From Methanobrevibacter thaueri (GTDB lineage Archaea; Methanobacteriota; Methanobacteria; Methanobacteriales; Methanobacteriaceae): 49,980 nucleotides of DNA. The stretch's first letter is position 1, and each line of letters begins with the position of its first letter. A program made the translations under genes and the position numbers. The DNA is taken from contig NZ_SUTJ01000011.1 of the NCBI RefSeq assembly GCF_015062915.1, positions 1-49,980 of the forward strand, given 5' to 3'. Positions 17,618 through 26,836 of this stretch are shown here, piece after piece. The notes under the pieces are model-generated. The model was not told where the DNA came from. It saw only the letters and a list, made by a program, of their open reading frames with translations, and made no database searches.

Positions 17618-17908
17618 ATGCAAAGATCAAGAGGATTAAAAAGTAGATCAAGAAAAAAAATGACTAAAGTACAAAGACCGGGCAGAACAAACCCAATTAC
17701 AAACAGGCTCCAAAGATTTGAAGAAGGAGACTTAGTTCACATTACTATTAACCCATCCATTCAAAAAGGACAACCTGCACCTAGATTCCACGGTAAAACC
17801 GGAAAAGTCACTGGTCAAAAAGGTAAAGCATACATCGTGTCCTTAAAAGATGGAAACAAAGCTAAAGAGTTAATAGTAAGACCTGATCACTTAAAATTAC
17901 AAAACTGA
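17618..17908 (+). CDS. rpl21e: Large ribosomal subunit protein eL21 (L21e)
   Basis: Ribosomal protein of archaea and eukaryotes, 96 aa. The basic N-terminus [15 protein letters not shown] and the SH3-like core [17 protein letters not shown]...[11 protein letters not shown] are typical, and length is normal. GAGGT precedes the ATG. It opens the cluster rpl21e, rpo4, DUF655, rsmA, hemK2-like that is widely conserved in Euryarchaeota. Rpo4 starts 5 bases after its stop. Confidence 0.97.
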   Translation: MQRSRGLKSRSRKKMTKVQRPGRTNPITNRLQRFEEGDLVHITINPSIQKGQPAPRFHGKTGKVTGQKGKAYIVSLKDGNKAKELIVRPDHLKLQN

Positions 17909-17913
17909 TTTCT

Positions 17914-18258
17914 ATGATTGGAAAAGAAGTAATTGACACTGAACCAATTACAGGTTCCCAAGTAAAAAAAATACTTGAAGAGTTCAGAGAAGATAATGAA
18001 TTGAATTATGAACAAAACATTACTTTAAACCATCTTGAAAGGTTTGACAGGTATTCTGCTGAAGACGCAGAAGAAATATTTCAAAAACTCCAAGATGATT
18101 TTGGCCTAAGGGCTAAAGTCGCTGCTCATATTGTTGATTTGGTTCCTAAGGATTTAGCTGACATGAGATTAATTTTCGCTAAAGAACCAAGTAAAACCGA
18201 CAAGGAAGACATGGAAAAGATTCTTGAATTCCTCGAACAATATGATGTTGAAGAATAG
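17914..18258 (+). CDS. rpo4: RNA polymerase subunit Rpo4 (RpoF)
   Basis: Forms the stalk of archaeal RNA polymerase with Rpo7. The 114-aa helical protein fits the Rpb4/RpoF family: MIGKEVIDTEPITGSQVKKILEEF, then the HRDC-like half LNHLERFDRYSAEDAEEI and DLVPKDLADMRLIFAKE. It is 5 bases downstream of rpl21e with only a weak ribosome site, so translation is probably coupled. A stop-codon hairpin ends the two-gene unit. Confidence 0.95.
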   Translation: MIGKEVIDTEPITGSQVKKILEEFREDNELNYEQNITLNHLERFDRYSAEDAEEIFQKLQDDFGLRAKVAAHIVDLVPKDLADMRLIFAKEPSKTDKEDMEKILEFLEQYDVEE

Positions 18259-18274
18259 TACTACTATACTATTC
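18253..18274 (+). terminator. rpo4 terminator hairpin containing the stop codon
   Basis: Arms GAATAGTA and TACTATTC around CTACTA. The TAG (18256-18258) is in the left arm, and CACTTTTTTTATTATTTTT follows. Confidence 0.75.
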
Positions 18275-18418
18275 ACTTTTTTTATTATTTTTAATTATTT
18301 TCTCTAATAACCAGCTTTTTTTAGATATCTTTATTATACTTAAAAATTATATTTATAAAATAAGACAATTTTATGGCCAATTTTGCCATGAAATAAAAAC
18401 TAATAGTGAGTGATTAAT

Positions 18419-19045
18419 ATGGTTGATAGAAATAGAAAAGAAAAAAGACCAACAGTAAAAAAAGAAGAGAATGCTGTTGTACTAGATTACCTAAGTCGTG
18501 GCTATGTCAAATCTGATATGTCAAAATTTGGTGGTAAACCTATTGCTCAAGCTATTGGTACAGAACAATTCACTTTACTTGAATTAGCTCCAAAAAATGG
18601 TGTTGATTTAGAAATTCAAGACACTGTATATATCGGTAAAGGAAAGAGAGATAAGATATACAGGGTTTTAGGAAAATTAGACTTTGAAAATTTAACCGCA
18701 ACAAGCAGAATAGAACTTGACTATGCTATTCGTGACATTGTTGAAGATAATGAAGACAAGTTTGTTGAATTTTTCAATAGTGCAGATTCAGTGAGCACAA
18801 GAATGCACTCACTCGAATTGATTCCAGGAATTGGTAAGAAATACATGTGGGACATTATCAAGGCAAGAGAGGAAAAACCTTTCGAAAGCTTCAAGGACAT
18901 TTCAGAAAGGCTTCCAACCTTAGCAGATCCTGCAGGCATGATTGTTAACAGAGTCAAGCAAGAACTTGACACCACAACTCCAAGAAGAGGTAAAAATAAA
19001 TATTACATATTTACACAACCTCCAAGAGCTTCAAGAAGAAGATAA
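18419..19045 (+). CDS. DUF655 family protein with helix-hairpin-helix
   Basis: Archaeal conserved protein of 208 aa, probably nucleic-acid binding. The N-terminal half (AVVLDYLSRGY..., DTVYIGKGKRDKIYRVLGKL) resembles a small beta-barrel. The C-terminal half has a helix-hairpin-helix, ELIPGIGKKYMWDIIKARE (about residues 133-151), and the tail is rich in Arg. The position between rpo4 and rsmA is conserved in Euryarchaeota and suggests a translation or RNA-processing role, by inference. ATG at 18419 follows GTGATTAAT; a possible start 9 bases upstream is less likely. Confidence 0.85.
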   Translation: MVDRNRKEKRPTVKKEENAVVLDYLSRGYVKSDMSKFGGKPIAQAIGTEQFTLLELAPKNGVDLEIQDTVYIGKGKRDKIYRVLGKLDFENLTATSRIELDYAIRDIVEDNEDKFVEFFNSADSVSTRMHSLELIPGIGKKYMWDIIKAREEKPFESFKDISERLPTLADPAGMIVNRVKQELDTTTPRRGKNKYYIFTQPPRASRRR

Positions 19046-19053
19046 GTGATAAA

Positions 19054-19926
19054 TTGACTAGTGAAAATTCCCAATCCTTATCTAAGGTAACTAAAGACAT
19101 TTTGAATCAAAATGGGATTAAGTTAAATAAGAGTCTGGGCCAGAATTATTTGATTGACAAGAATAAAAGGGACCAGATTATTAACTTCGGCAATATCACT
19201 AAAGATGATGTTGTCCTTGAAATCGGAACAGGAATTGGGACACTTACAATTGAACTTGCCAAAAAAGCTCAAAAAGTGATAGCCATTGAACAGGACACCA
19301 AAATCTGTGAGATATTGGCTAAACGACTTAAAGACGAAAAAATTGATAATGTAGAACTAATAAATGATGATGCTTTGAAAGTGGACTTTCCACCTTTTAA
19401 TAAGATCATCTCTAACCTACCTTATCAGATCTCATCACCGATTACCTTTAAATTTTTAGATTATGATTTTGACCTTGCGGTTCTGATGTATCAGAAGGAA
19501 TTTGCAGACCGCATGAACGGCGAAGTTGGAAGCAAGAATTACTCAAGGCTTTCCGCAATGCTTTATTTTAAATGTGACATCGAAAAATTGACTGATGTCA
19601 GCTGCGAGAGCTTCATTCCAAAGCCGCAGATTGACTCCACAGTGGTTAAGTTAACTCCTAAGGAGAATAAAATCCCCGATGATGAGTTTAAGACATATTC
19701 AAAATTCACTAAGGCATTGTTCCAGCACAGAAACAAGAAAATCAGGAACGCCCTGATTGATTCAAGGCATATCATCAGCAATATCGACAAGAAGGTTCTC
19801 AAGAAAAGGCTGAACGGGATTGAAGATGATGAGATTAACGATTATCTCTCCAAAAGGGTGATTGTTTTAACCCCTGAGGAGATACTTGAAGTGTCTAAGA
19901 GACTGAATCCTATTTTTAGCGAGTAG
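19054..19926 (+). CDS. rsmA: rRNA small-subunit adenine N6-dimethyltransferase (KsgA/Dim1)
   Basis: Adds four methyl groups to two adenosines at the 3' end of 16S rRNA. The 290-aa protein has the SAM motif VVLEIGTGIGTLTIELAKKA (about residues 54-73) and the catalytic NLPYQISSPITFK (about 122-134), plus the helical C-terminal domain with FQHRNKKIRNAL. The start is TTG at 19054: GTGAT precedes it, it is 8 bases after the DUF655 stop, and no early ATG exists before the conserved SLGQNYLID. It continues directly into the methyltransferase gene at 19932. Confidence 0.94.
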   Translation: MTSENSQSLSKVTKDILNQNGIKLNKSLGQNYLIDKNKRDQIINFGNITKDDVVLEIGTGIGTLTIELAKKAQKVIAIEQDTKICEILAKRLKDEKIDNVELINDDALKVDFPPFNKIISNLPYQISSPITFKFLDYDFDLAVLMYQKEFADRMNGEVGSKNYSRLSAMLYFKCDIEKLTDVSCESFIPKPQIDSTVVKLTPKENKIPDDEFKTYSKFTKALFQHRNKKIRNALIDSRHIISNIDKKVLKKRLNGIEDDEINDYLSKRVIVLTPEEILEVSKRLNPIFSE

Positions 19927-19931
19927 ATATT

Positions 19932-20516
19932 ATGGCTGATTTTATTATTAACACCGATGACAATGTATATGTTCCCGCCGAGGACAGTTACTTATTGGCT
20001 GACAATTTAGAGATTAAAAAGGGTGCAAGCGTTTTGGAAATCGGTACAGGATCAGGTATTGTTGCAATGTATGCATCAAGGCTTTCAGACAACATTACTG
20101 TAACCGACATCAACTTTGATGCCTGTGAGCTTGCGCGAAAAAACTTCGAGGACAACGGCATTGAAAACATTGAGATTCTCTTCGGCAACATGTTCGAACC
20201 TGTGGAATCAAGAAAGTTTGATGTAATTCTATTCAATACTCCATATCTGCCAACTGATGATGGCGATGTTATTGATGACACTTTAAATTATGCATTCGAC
20301 GGTGGATTAAATGGAAGAAAAGTAATCGATTTATTTTTAGATGAAGTGGGAAATCATTTAAATGATGGAGGAATTGTCCAGATGATACAGTCCTCTCTTT
20401 CAGGCAATGAGGAGACATTGCAGAGACTTGATGAACTGGGTTTTATAGCTGAAATAGCTGAATCCGAACACTTCTTTTTTGAAGATATAGTTTTAATTAA
20501 TGCTTACAAAATATAA
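19932..20516 (+). CDS. HemK2/Mtq2-like class I methyltransferase
   Basis: SAM-dependent methyltransferase, 194 aa. YVPAEDSYLLADNL at the N-terminus and VLEIGTGSGIVAMYAS (about 35-50) form the SAM site. The catalytic NPPY of the HemK group reads NTPYLP here (about residues 101-106). Archaeal homologues next to rsmA are thought to methylate a glutamine in release factor aRF1 or a related target. The N-terminal PrmC domain is absent, as expected for the HemK2 type. It sits 5 bases after rsmA, so coupled translation is likely. Confidence 0.85.
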   Translation: MADFIINTDDNVYVPAEDSYLLADNLEIKKGASVLEIGTGSGIVAMYASRLSDNITVTDINFDACELARKNFEDNGIENIEILFGNMFEPVESRKFDVILFNTPYLPTDDGDVIDDTLNYAFDGGLNGRKVIDLFLDEVGNHLNDGGIVQMIQSSLSGNEETLQRLDELGFIAEIAESEHFFFEDIVLINAYKI

Positions 20517-20528
20517 TAAGGTGATAGA

Positions 20529-20690
20529 ATGGAACAATGGAAACAATCAGTACTTACAGGCGTGATCTTAATACTTCTTGCATTGGCTTTTTCCTTCGCA
20601 AGAGGCGAAATGAGTATCTGGATGGTATTGGTCATTATTCTTGGTATAGTGGACATGGCTTTCGGATTTTACCGAAAAAGTAAGGAATAG
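20529..20690 (+). CDS. Small two-span membrane protein (53 aa)
   Basis: Short gene preceded by a good AAGGTGAT ribosome site, 12 bases after the methyltransferase stop. The protein starts MEQWKQSVLTGVILILLALA, a first membrane span, then a short RGEMS loop and a second span WMVLVIILGIVDMAFGF, ending in the basic tail YRKSKE. No family recognised. Coding is supported by the ribosome site, the spacing and the clean span architecture. Its stop abuts the dapF end through a shared hairpin. Confidence 0.75.
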   Translation: MEQWKQSVLTGVILILLALAFSFARGEMSIWMVLVIILGIVDMAFGFYRKSKE

Positions 20691-20706
20691 AGAATTTAGA
20701 ATTCTC
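20690..20706. terminator. Shared hairpin between the convergent 53-aa gene and dapF
   Basis: Arms GAGAATT and AATTCTC around TAG. It touches the TAG of the plus-strand gene and contains the dapF TAA (20696-20698), so it could act on both strands. T tracts are poor. Confidence 0.5.
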
Positions 20707-21556
20707 CATCGAAAACAAGTTTTGCTGGGCCTTCCATGAAAGCGCCCAATTTATCTTCTTTTTCATAGACTTGGAATTTCAAGTCTCCACCAGGCAAGTG
20801 AAGCAATATTTCTTCATCAAACAAGTCTAGCTTGTAGCCTGAAATTGCAGTTGAGGTAGCACCGGTTCCGCATGCAAGTGTTACGCCTGCACCACGTTCC
20901 CATGTAATCATTTTACCCTCATTTTTGGATATGACTTCAACGAAGTGAACGTTGATTTTTTCAGGGAACACCTCATGTGCCTCTATGGCCGGACCGTACT
21001 TGTTTATGTCGATTTCATCCACATCATCAACGAAGATGATTGCATGAGGATTTCCGACACTGATTGCGGTCACGTTGAATGTGGTGTCGATGACTTCTAG
21101 CTCATCATCCAAAAACTCTTCCTTGTCAGAGGTCATTGGGATTTCAGGGGTCTTGAATGTTGATGTGCCCATGTCTACCTTGAAAAGCACCGGTTCATCA
21201 TCTTCGAGGGTGATTTCAATGGTTTTGATTCCTGCACGGGTTTCAACGGTCATCTTTTCCTGTTTTAAAATGCCTTTCCTGTAAACGAAATCACCGAAGC
21301 ATCTTATACCGTTTCCACACATTTCGGCTTCGCTGCCGTCAGGATTGAACATTCTGTATCCTATGTCAGCCACATCGGACGGTTCAACAAATAGTACTCC
21401 GTCACCTCCTACTCCGAAGTTTCTGTGGCATAGTATTCTGCAGGCTTCAGGTTTGTCTGCTTCAGGTATGACTTCCCCGTCGAATTCGTTGATTATAGGG
21501 AAATCATTACCGATTCCATGCATTTTTGAAAATTTTAATCCTTTTAAATCTACCAT
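20696..21556 (-). CDS. dapF: Diaminopimelate epimerase
   Basis: Interconverts LL- and meso-diaminopimelate in lysine synthesis. The 286-aa protein has the two active-site cysteines in EMCGNGIRC and LACGTGAT, the paired-domain layout, and the N-terminal FSKMHGIGNDF signature. It follows lysA on the minus strand with only 9 bases between, so the two form a lysine operon. In this group meso-DAP serves lysine, as pseudomurein lacks DAP (established knowledge). Confidence 0.96.
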   Translation of the reverse strand: MVDLKGLKFSKMHGIGNDFPIINEFDGEVIPEADKPEACRILCHRNFGVGGDGVLFVEPSDVADIGYRMFNPDGSEAEMCGNGIRCFGDFVYRKGILKQEKMTVETRAGIKTIEITLEDDEPVLFKVDMGTSTFKTPEIPMTSDKEEFLDDELEVIDTTFNVTAISVGNPHAIIFVDDVDEIDINKYGPAIEAHEVFPEKINVHFVEVISKNEGKMITWERGAGVTLACGTGATSTAISGYKLDLFDEEILLHLPGGDLKFQVYEKEDKLGAFMEGPAKLVFDGEF

Positions 21557-21565
21557 GTTATCAAC

Positions 21566-22849
21566 TTATTTTAAATGTGGTGGAACGACTTGTTTGTCAT
21601 ATAAGTCTTCAAAGGTTTCTCTTTCACGAACTACATTGCATTTGCCGTCAGTTACCAAGATTTCTGAAGCTAATGGTCTTGAGTTGTAGTTTGATGACAT
21701 TGTAAAACCGTATGCTCCAGCGTTGAGGATTCCTAAAACATCTCCTTCTTCAACTTCTGGCATTGGCCTGTCACGTGCGAAGAGGTCTCCGGATTCACAT
21801 ACGTTACCTGCAATGTCCACTTCCTGGGTGTTTGGAGCGTCCATTCTGCTTGCGTCAACGATGTGGTGGTATGAATCATACATTGCCGGTCTTAGGAGTG
21901 TGTGGAAACCTGCATCCACTCCGATGAATTTTCTGTAGCTTTGTTTTACACTGTTTACTGTAACTAAAAGAACACATGCGTCTGCAACAAGGTATCTTCC
22001 AGGTTCAAGGTACATTGTTGGGTTGCCCATGTCGTATTGTTCGAGTTTTTCCTTGAATAATCCTACATTGACTTCTGCAAACTTGTCAAGATCCAATAAT
22101 TTTTCTTCAGGAGTGTATGGAACACCTACTCCTCCACCGAAGTCAACGAACTCGAAGTCGATTCCTGCTTCCTCATGGACTTTTCCTGCAATGTCCATTG
22201 TGGATTCGATAGCTAATTTGAAAGGTTCAGGGTCGAGGATACCTGATCCGATGTGGGAGTGCATACCGACTGGGTTGAATCCTAATTCTTTTGCCATCTC
22301 ATAGACTTGAACTGCTTCATTGTCCATGATACCGAATTTACTCATTACTCCACCGGTGATACAGTGGTCGTGGTGTCCTGCACCAACCATTGGGTTTACC
22401 CTGAATGATATTTTCAATCCTTCAGGATCCACAAGTTTAGCAAGTCTTTTAAGTGCTGAAACTGAGTCGATGTTTAGGACTGCGCCTTCATCATGCACGT
22501 ATTTCAATTCGTCATTGGTAATGTTGTTACCTGTAAAGAGGATTCTGTCCCCTGAAAAGCCGAGCATTTTTGAGATGTGAACTTCACCAGGTGAAACCGC
22601 ATCGATGCAGCAGCCTTCGGACTCGAGGATTTTCATCACTGCAAGGTTGGTGTTAGCTTTGCATGCGTAAAATACTTTGAAATCAGGATAATATTTTGAG
22701 AATGTTGAGTAAAATTTGTTATAGTTAGCTCTTATTCTAGCCTCATCCATTACATAGGTTGGAGTTCCGAACTCTTCTGCAATATCAACTGCATCTGCGC
22801 CACCGATGTCAAGGTGGTTTTTGTCGTTTACTTTAATATTTAAATCCAT
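21566..22849 (-). CDS. lysA: Diaminopimelate decarboxylase
   Basis: PLP enzyme for the last step of lysine synthesis. The 427-aa alanine-racemase-fold protein has the PLP lysine in [10 protein letters not shown] (about residue 63), the GGG phosphate loop [22 protein letters not shown], and the C-terminal [11 protein letters not shown] and [12 protein letters not shown] motifs. AAGGAG lies before the ATG. It is the first gene of the lysA-dapF unit and is divergent from the Nudix gene at 22983. Confidence 0.97.
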   Translation of the reverse strand: MDLNIKVNDKNHLDIGGADAVDIAEEFGTPTYVMDEARIRANYNKFYSTFSKYYPDFKVFYACKANTNLAVMKILESEGCCIDAVSPGEVHISKMLGFSGDRILFTGNNITNDELKYVHDEGAVLNIDSVSALKRLAKLVDPEGLKISFRVNPMVGAGHHDHCITGGVMSKFGIMDNEAVQVYEMAKELGFNPVGMHSHIGSGILDPEPFKLAIESTMDIAGKVHEEAGIDFEFVDFGGGVGVPYTPEEKLLDLDKFAEVNVGLFKEKLEQYDMGNPTMYLEPGRYLVADACVLLVTVNSVKQSYRKFIGVDAGFHTLLRPAMYDSYHHIVDASRMDAPNTQEVDIAGNVCESGDLFARDRPMPEVEEGDVLGILNAGAYGFTMSSNYNSRPLASEILVTDGKCNVVRERETFEDLYDKQVVPPHLK

Positions 22850-22982
22850 AATCTAAACTCCTTAAAAAAGTTACATTATAATTATAGTTATTGACTTATT
22901 TTTATTTAAAAGTAATTAAGGAAAACAATTTGCCGATTAAAATTGGAAAAATGTTTAAAAAATACCATTTAAAATTATTAAC

Positions 22983-23387
22983 ATGAAAAGAGATTATGGC
23001 CTTACAATGCGCGGAATAATTAAGAACGATGACGGCGAAATACTAATCCTTAAAAGACATCCGAAAAGCAGAACAGACCCTGACACATGGGAATTACCTG
23101 GAGGCAAGGTTGAAAATGGTGAATTTTTCGATGATGCGCTTGTGCGTGAGATTAAGGAAGAGACAAACCTTGACTGTAAGGTGGGAGACCTTGCAATAGC
23201 CATACAGCACGATTATCCATATAAAAGAACTGTTCAGATGATAATGTACCTTGATGATGTTAATGGTGAGTTTAAAATAAGCGATGAGCATACAGACAGC
23301 AAATATGCATCAATAGATGAAATCAAAAATCTGACATTGTCAGGTTGTCTTAAAAAAGTTTTGGAAAAAAAGAATTATAGGCTTTAG
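22983..23387 (+). CDS. Nudix hydrolase
   Basis: 134-aa Nudix protein with a complete box, GGKVENGEFFDDALVREIKEET (about residues 39-60), in which the REIKEE part binds the metal. Compact single domain like MutT/Orf17-type nucleotide cleaners; the substrate is not readable. The ATG has no clear ribosome site and may be close to leaderless. Its last bases overlap the argD end (convergent, 4 bp), with a hairpin over both stop codons. Confidence 0.88.
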   Translation: MKRDYGLTMRGIIKNDDGEILILKRHPKSRTDPDTWELPGGKVENGEFFDDALVREIKEETNLDCKVGDLAIAIQHDYPYKRTVQMIMYLDDVNGEFKISDEHTDSKYASIDEIKNLTLSGCLKKVLEKKNYRL

Positions 23388-23404
23388 AGTATTTCATCTA
23401 AAGC
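23381..23404. terminator. Hairpin holding both stop codons of the Nudix gene and argD
   Basis: Arms GCTTTAGA and TCTAAAGC around GTATTTCA. TAG of the Nudix gene (23385-23387) and TAA of argD (23384-23386, minus) lie in the same left arm. The minus strand has a run of seven T beyond it. Confidence 0.65.
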
Positions 23405-24544
23405 TTTTACGAACTCGTCAATTTCTGCCTTGGTAATTGTCAATGGTGGAACAAACCTTAAGACTTTACCGGAAGTACAGTTGATTAAGAATCCTGCTTC
23501 GCGAAGCTTGTCAACGTATTCTGCACCAGGCTTGGTCAGTTCAATACCAACCATCAAACCAACACCACGCACGTCAGCGATGATTTCCTTATCAAGTTTT
23601 TTAAGTTCGCTGAGGAAGTAGTCTCCGACCTCATTGACATTGGAGAGAATGTCCTCTTCTTCAAATACGTCAAGTACAGCGTTTGCTGCAGCTGCAACGA
23701 GTGGACCTCCACCGAATGTGGTACCGTGGTCTCCTGGAACGAAAGCGCTAGCTACCTTTTCGGTTGCAAGGATTCCTCCCATTGGGACTCCTCCACCGAT
23801 TCCTTTAGCCATTGTCATGACATCAGGCTTGACGTCGAACAATTCATGTGCAAAGAGTGTTCCGCATCTTCCAAATCCGGTTTGCACTTCATCCACAATG
23901 AATACTATGTCGTTTTCATTACAGATCTTTTGGATTTCTTTTAAGTATTCAATATCAGGAACATTGACTCCACCTTCACCCTGTACAGGTTCGACAATGA
24001 TTGCTGCGGTGTTTTCATTAACCGCTTCCTTGATTGCTTCAATGTCATTGTATGGGACATTGATGAAACCTTTTGGCATTACTGCCTTGAATGGCTCATG
24101 GTATTCCTCATGACCTGTTGCTGCAAGGGTCATTATGGTCCTTCCGTGGAATGAGTCAACGGTTGAGATGATTTCGCTTTTACCAGTGTATTTCACTGCA
24201 AGCTTGATTGCTCCTTCATTTGCCTCGGCACCGCTGTTTGCATAAAATATTCTGTCAAAGCTTGTTTTGTCAATTAATTTTTTAGCATAAACCAATGCAG
24301 GCTCATTGTAGTAGATGCTTGAAATGTGGATCAGTTTTTCAGCCTGATCCTGGATTGCCTTTACAAGCTTAGGATGATTGTGGCCTAAGCAGTTTACTGC
24401 AATTCCTGCAAACATGTCCAGGTATTCGTTTCCGTCAATGTCTGTTACCTTACAGCCGTCCCCATGGTCGAGCACAATTGGTTGTCTTGTGAAAGTGTTA
24501 ATGAAATAATCGTCTTCAATTTTAATTAATTCTTGAGTATTCAT
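23384..24544 (-). CDS. argD: Acetylornithine aminotransferase
   Basis: PLP transaminase of arginine synthesis, perhaps also serving N-succinyl-DAP in lysine synthesis as in E. coli. 386 aa of class III type: NSGAEANEGAIKLA (about 97-110), SFHGRTIMTLAATG, VQGEGGVNVP, FIVDEVQTGFGR, and the PLP lysine in TMAKGIGGGVPMG (about 247). ATG at 24544 is preferred because GGAGG lies 8 bases before it; the ATG at 24556 would put that site inside the gene. The neighbouring lysA-dapF supports an amino-acid locus. Confidence 0.93.
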   Translation of the reverse strand: MNTQELIKIEDDYFINTFTRQPIVLDHGDGCKVTDIDGNEYLDMFAGIAVNCLGHNHPKLVKAIQDQAEKLIHISSIYYNEPALVYAKKLIDKTSFDRIFYANSGAEANEGAIKLAVKYTGKSEIISTVDSFHGRTIMTLAATGHEEYHEPFKAVMPKGFINVPYNDIEAIKEAVNENTAAIIVEPVQGEGGVNVPDIEYLKEIQKICNENDIVFIVDEVQTGFGRCGTLFAHELFDVKPDVMTMAKGIGGGVPMGGILATEKVASAFVPGDHGTTFGGGPLVAAAANAVLDVFEEEDILSNVNEVGDYFLSELKKLDKEIIADVRGVGLMVGIELTKPGAEYVDKLREAGFLINCTSGKVLRFVPPLTITKAEIDEFVKALDEIL

Positions 24545-24614
24545 TTTATCCTCCATAAACTATTTAATCAATAATATTTATATTAATAGTATTATTTAAA
24601 AATTAGGTGATAAA

Positions 24615-25046
24615 ATGAAAGTCGCAACTATTGAAACTGATAAAGGGAATATCGTTCTTGAATTATTCCCAAATGAAGCACCTGGAACTGTAGCTAACTT
24701 TGAAAAATTAATCAAAGAAGGATTCTATGACGGATTAACTTTCCACAGGGTTATCCCTAACTTCGTGATTCAAGGTGGATGTCCTAACGGTAACGGTACC
24801 GGAGGACCAGGCTACACCATCAAATGTGAAACCGAAGGAAACCCTCACAGACACGGAACCGGTGCATTATCCATGGCACACGCTGGTAAAGACACTGGTG
24901 GAAGCCAATTCTTCATCACTCACTCACCACAACCACACTTAGACGGTGTTCACACCGTATTCGGTCAAGTTATTGAAGGCATGGATGTCGTCAACGCTAT
25001 TCGCCAAGGCGATGTAATGAACAAAGTGACCATTGAAGAAAGATAA
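24615..25046 (+). CDS. ppiB: Peptidyl-prolyl cis-trans isomerase, cyclophilin type
   Basis: 143-aa cytoplasmic cyclophilin, a folding catalyst. [15 protein letters not shown] carries the catalytic Arg, and [30 protein letters not shown] and GMDVVNAI follow in the family order. Length is that of the small prokaryotic form with no signal peptide. GGTGAT precedes the ATG. Single gene, divergent from argD, ended by a hairpin. Confidence 0.95.
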   Translation: MKVATIETDKGNIVLELFPNEAPGTVANFEKLIKEGFYDGLTFHRVIPNFVIQGGCPNGNGTGGPGYTIKCETEGNPHRHGTGALSMAHAGKDTGGSQFFITHSPQPHLDGVHTVFGQVIEGMDVVNAIRQGDVMNKVTIEER

Positions 25047-25059
25047 ATTCTTATCTTTC
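25038..25059 (+). terminator. ppiB terminator hairpin containing the stop codon
   Basis: Arms GAAAGATAA and TTATCTTTC around ATTC. TAA at 25044-25046 is in the left arm, and CAATTTCTTTTTTT follows. Confidence 0.8.
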
Positions 25060-25080
25060 CAATTTCTTTTTTTAAAAAAA

Positions 25081-26796
25081 CTAATAATTGAATCTCACAT
25101 AGGATCTGTTGAATCCTAAAACACTCGTATACTCGAATTCACACTTGTTTTGTCGTAATTTCTTGATTGTTTGAGATTCGCTGAACTCCTTATTGCTGAA
25201 TGGGTCGTACAGCTCGCTGTCATCGATGAACTGAACCACAGCATTGCCGTTCACCATCCTTAGGGTAACGTCGATTAGCTCAACTGATGAGTCATGCTCG
25301 AAAATGTTTTCGCATATGCTCTCCACTGATGAGAAAAATAGCGGGGCGGAATCCTTGAATATTGTTTCAACTTTTTGTGAAACCTCTTCAGGATACTCAT
25401 TATGCTCCCTGTTGTATGTGAAATTCACAAGATTTGAATCCTGAAGCAATAAGATGCTATTGATTTCGCTTTTATGATTTCTTTGAAGGCGTATTGCCAT
25501 TCCAATATAAATTAAAACAGGTATTGTTTCAGACAATAGAATTGCAATCCATATGCCTATTCCGCCCAATATGTGTGTCAATATCAATGCGGCCACGATG
25601 GAAATCAGAAACTCCTCGCAAAATGTGATTATGAATGAAATCCTGTTCTGTTCAATGGCCTGAGCATAATTGGCCAGGAGATATGACATGCACCGGCCGA
25701 TCAATCCGAATGAGGTCACGCGTATTGCAAAACTGACTATTGCCACGTATGTTGGATCGGTAATGTTGAACAGCTTAATCAGTATATCCGGATAGACAAA
25801 GAAAAGAACCGCAACGGGCACGCTGACTATCAGAATCTGCTTGATTGACTTTTTGATTATATATTGCACTGCCTTGAAGTCCATTTCCTTATAGAACACT
25901 GCCACAATTGGACTCATTGCCTTCATGATCCCGGAAAGGACAATGTAGACGAATGTTTCGGAATTGTCATATACAAGAAACGCCAAAAGTCCCGCTGCAC
26001 CGTAATAGGTGGAGCAGAGATATGTGAAGACTGCCATCTGAGTTGAGAAGAAAATCTTTCCCACAACCTCGGGAGTGTTGAGAATTATTGTTTTGAAGGA
26101 GTTCAATACCTCCATTATTTTCAGCTTGGTGAGTGAAACGAACTTGAATGTGCGGCGTTTGCTGAGGAGGTATCTTGAGATATAGGCCACACCCACAGCG
26201 TATCCGACAACTGTCGCCAGGGCGGCGCCTTCAATTCCCATGTTGAAGCCTTTCAGGAATATGAAATCAACTATTATATTTGTCACATTTGCTATCAGCA
26301 CGGAATAGAAAGGCAAATTCGGATATCCGTCGGAACGAATGAAATAGGAAATGACTATGATGAAACAGTTCAGCGGATAGAAGAACATTATTACGTACAG
26401 ATAGCTTTTAGCCTGATAGAAAATGTTTGATGGGGTGTTTAACAGGTGCAGTATATTATCTGCAAAAAAGAATATTGCCGCAATATAGATTAGGGAAACT
26501 ACGATAATTCCAATAATGGAAACCGTGAAATAGAAATTGGATTTTTCCTCATCCAAATCGGATTTTGCCCTTAAGGCCAGCAAGCTTCCTCCCTGACCAA
26601 AAAGGATATATAAAATACCGGTAAAATAAAGCAGGGGAGATACCGAATTAATTGGGGATAGCTGTGAACCTCCAATGATTATTCCTATTATGATAACGTC
26701 TATGACAACCGCTATCTTTTCAGACATCACCATGAACAGTGTAGGCAACAGCAACTCGTAATACTTGTCCCTCAAGAATCGATATTTCCTTTCCAT
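25081..26796 (-). CDS. MATE-family transporter with a C-terminal HATPase-like domain
   Basis: 571 aa from ATG 26796. Residues about 1-440 are a MATE-type multidrug/toxin exporter: twelve spans, with FGQGGSLLALRAKSD, SYFIRSDGYPNLPFYSVLIANVTN-type and GFNMGIEGAALATVVGY segments. Residues about 455-571 are soluble and look like a divergent HATPase (anti-sigma/GHKL) fold: ICENIFEHD resembles the N box, and VTLRMVNGNAVVQFIDDSELYDPF the G1 region. Such a tail could regulate transport. A TTG start at 26850 is possible, but TATATA at 26821-26828 favours a near-leaderless mRNA. Last of three minus-strand transport genes. Confidence 0.8.
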   Translation of the reverse strand: MERKYRFLRDKYYELLLPTLFMVMSEKIAVVIDVIIIGIIIGGSQLSPINSVSPLLYFTGILYILFGQGGSLLALRAKSDLDEEKSNFYFTVSIIGIIVVSLIYIAAIFFFADNILHLLNTPSNIFYQAKSYLYVIMFFYPLNCFIIVISYFIRSDGYPNLPFYSVLIANVTNIIVDFIFLKGFNMGIEGAALATVVGYAVGVAYISRYLLSKRRTFKFVSLTKLKIMEVLNSFKTIILNTPEVVGKIFFSTQMAVFTYLCSTYYGAAGLLAFLVYDNSETFVYIVLSGIMKAMSPIVAVFYKEMDFKAVQYIIKKSIKQILIVSVPVAVLFFVYPDILIKLFNITDPTYVAIVSFAIRVTSFGLIGRCMSYLLANYAQAIEQNRISFIITFCEEFLISIVAALILTHILGGIGIWIAILLSETIPVLIYIGMAIRLQRNHKSEINSILLLQDSNLVNFTYNREHNEYPEEVSQKVETIFKDSAPLFFSSVESICENIFEHDSSVELIDVTLRMVNGNAVVQFIDDSELYDPFSNKEFSESQTIKKLRQNKCEFEYTSVLGFNRSYVRFNY

Positions 26797-26820
26797 AATA
26801 TGTTGTATGTGATTTAATTC

Positions 26821-26828
26821 ATATATAA
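26821..26828 (-). promoter_or_regulatory. TATA box implying a leaderless MATE mRNA
   Basis: TTATATAT on the minus strand is centred about 29 bases from the ATG at 26796, so transcription would begin at or within a few bases of that codon. No ribosome site is seen there. Confidence 0.5.
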
Positions 26829-26836
26829 TTGAACGA

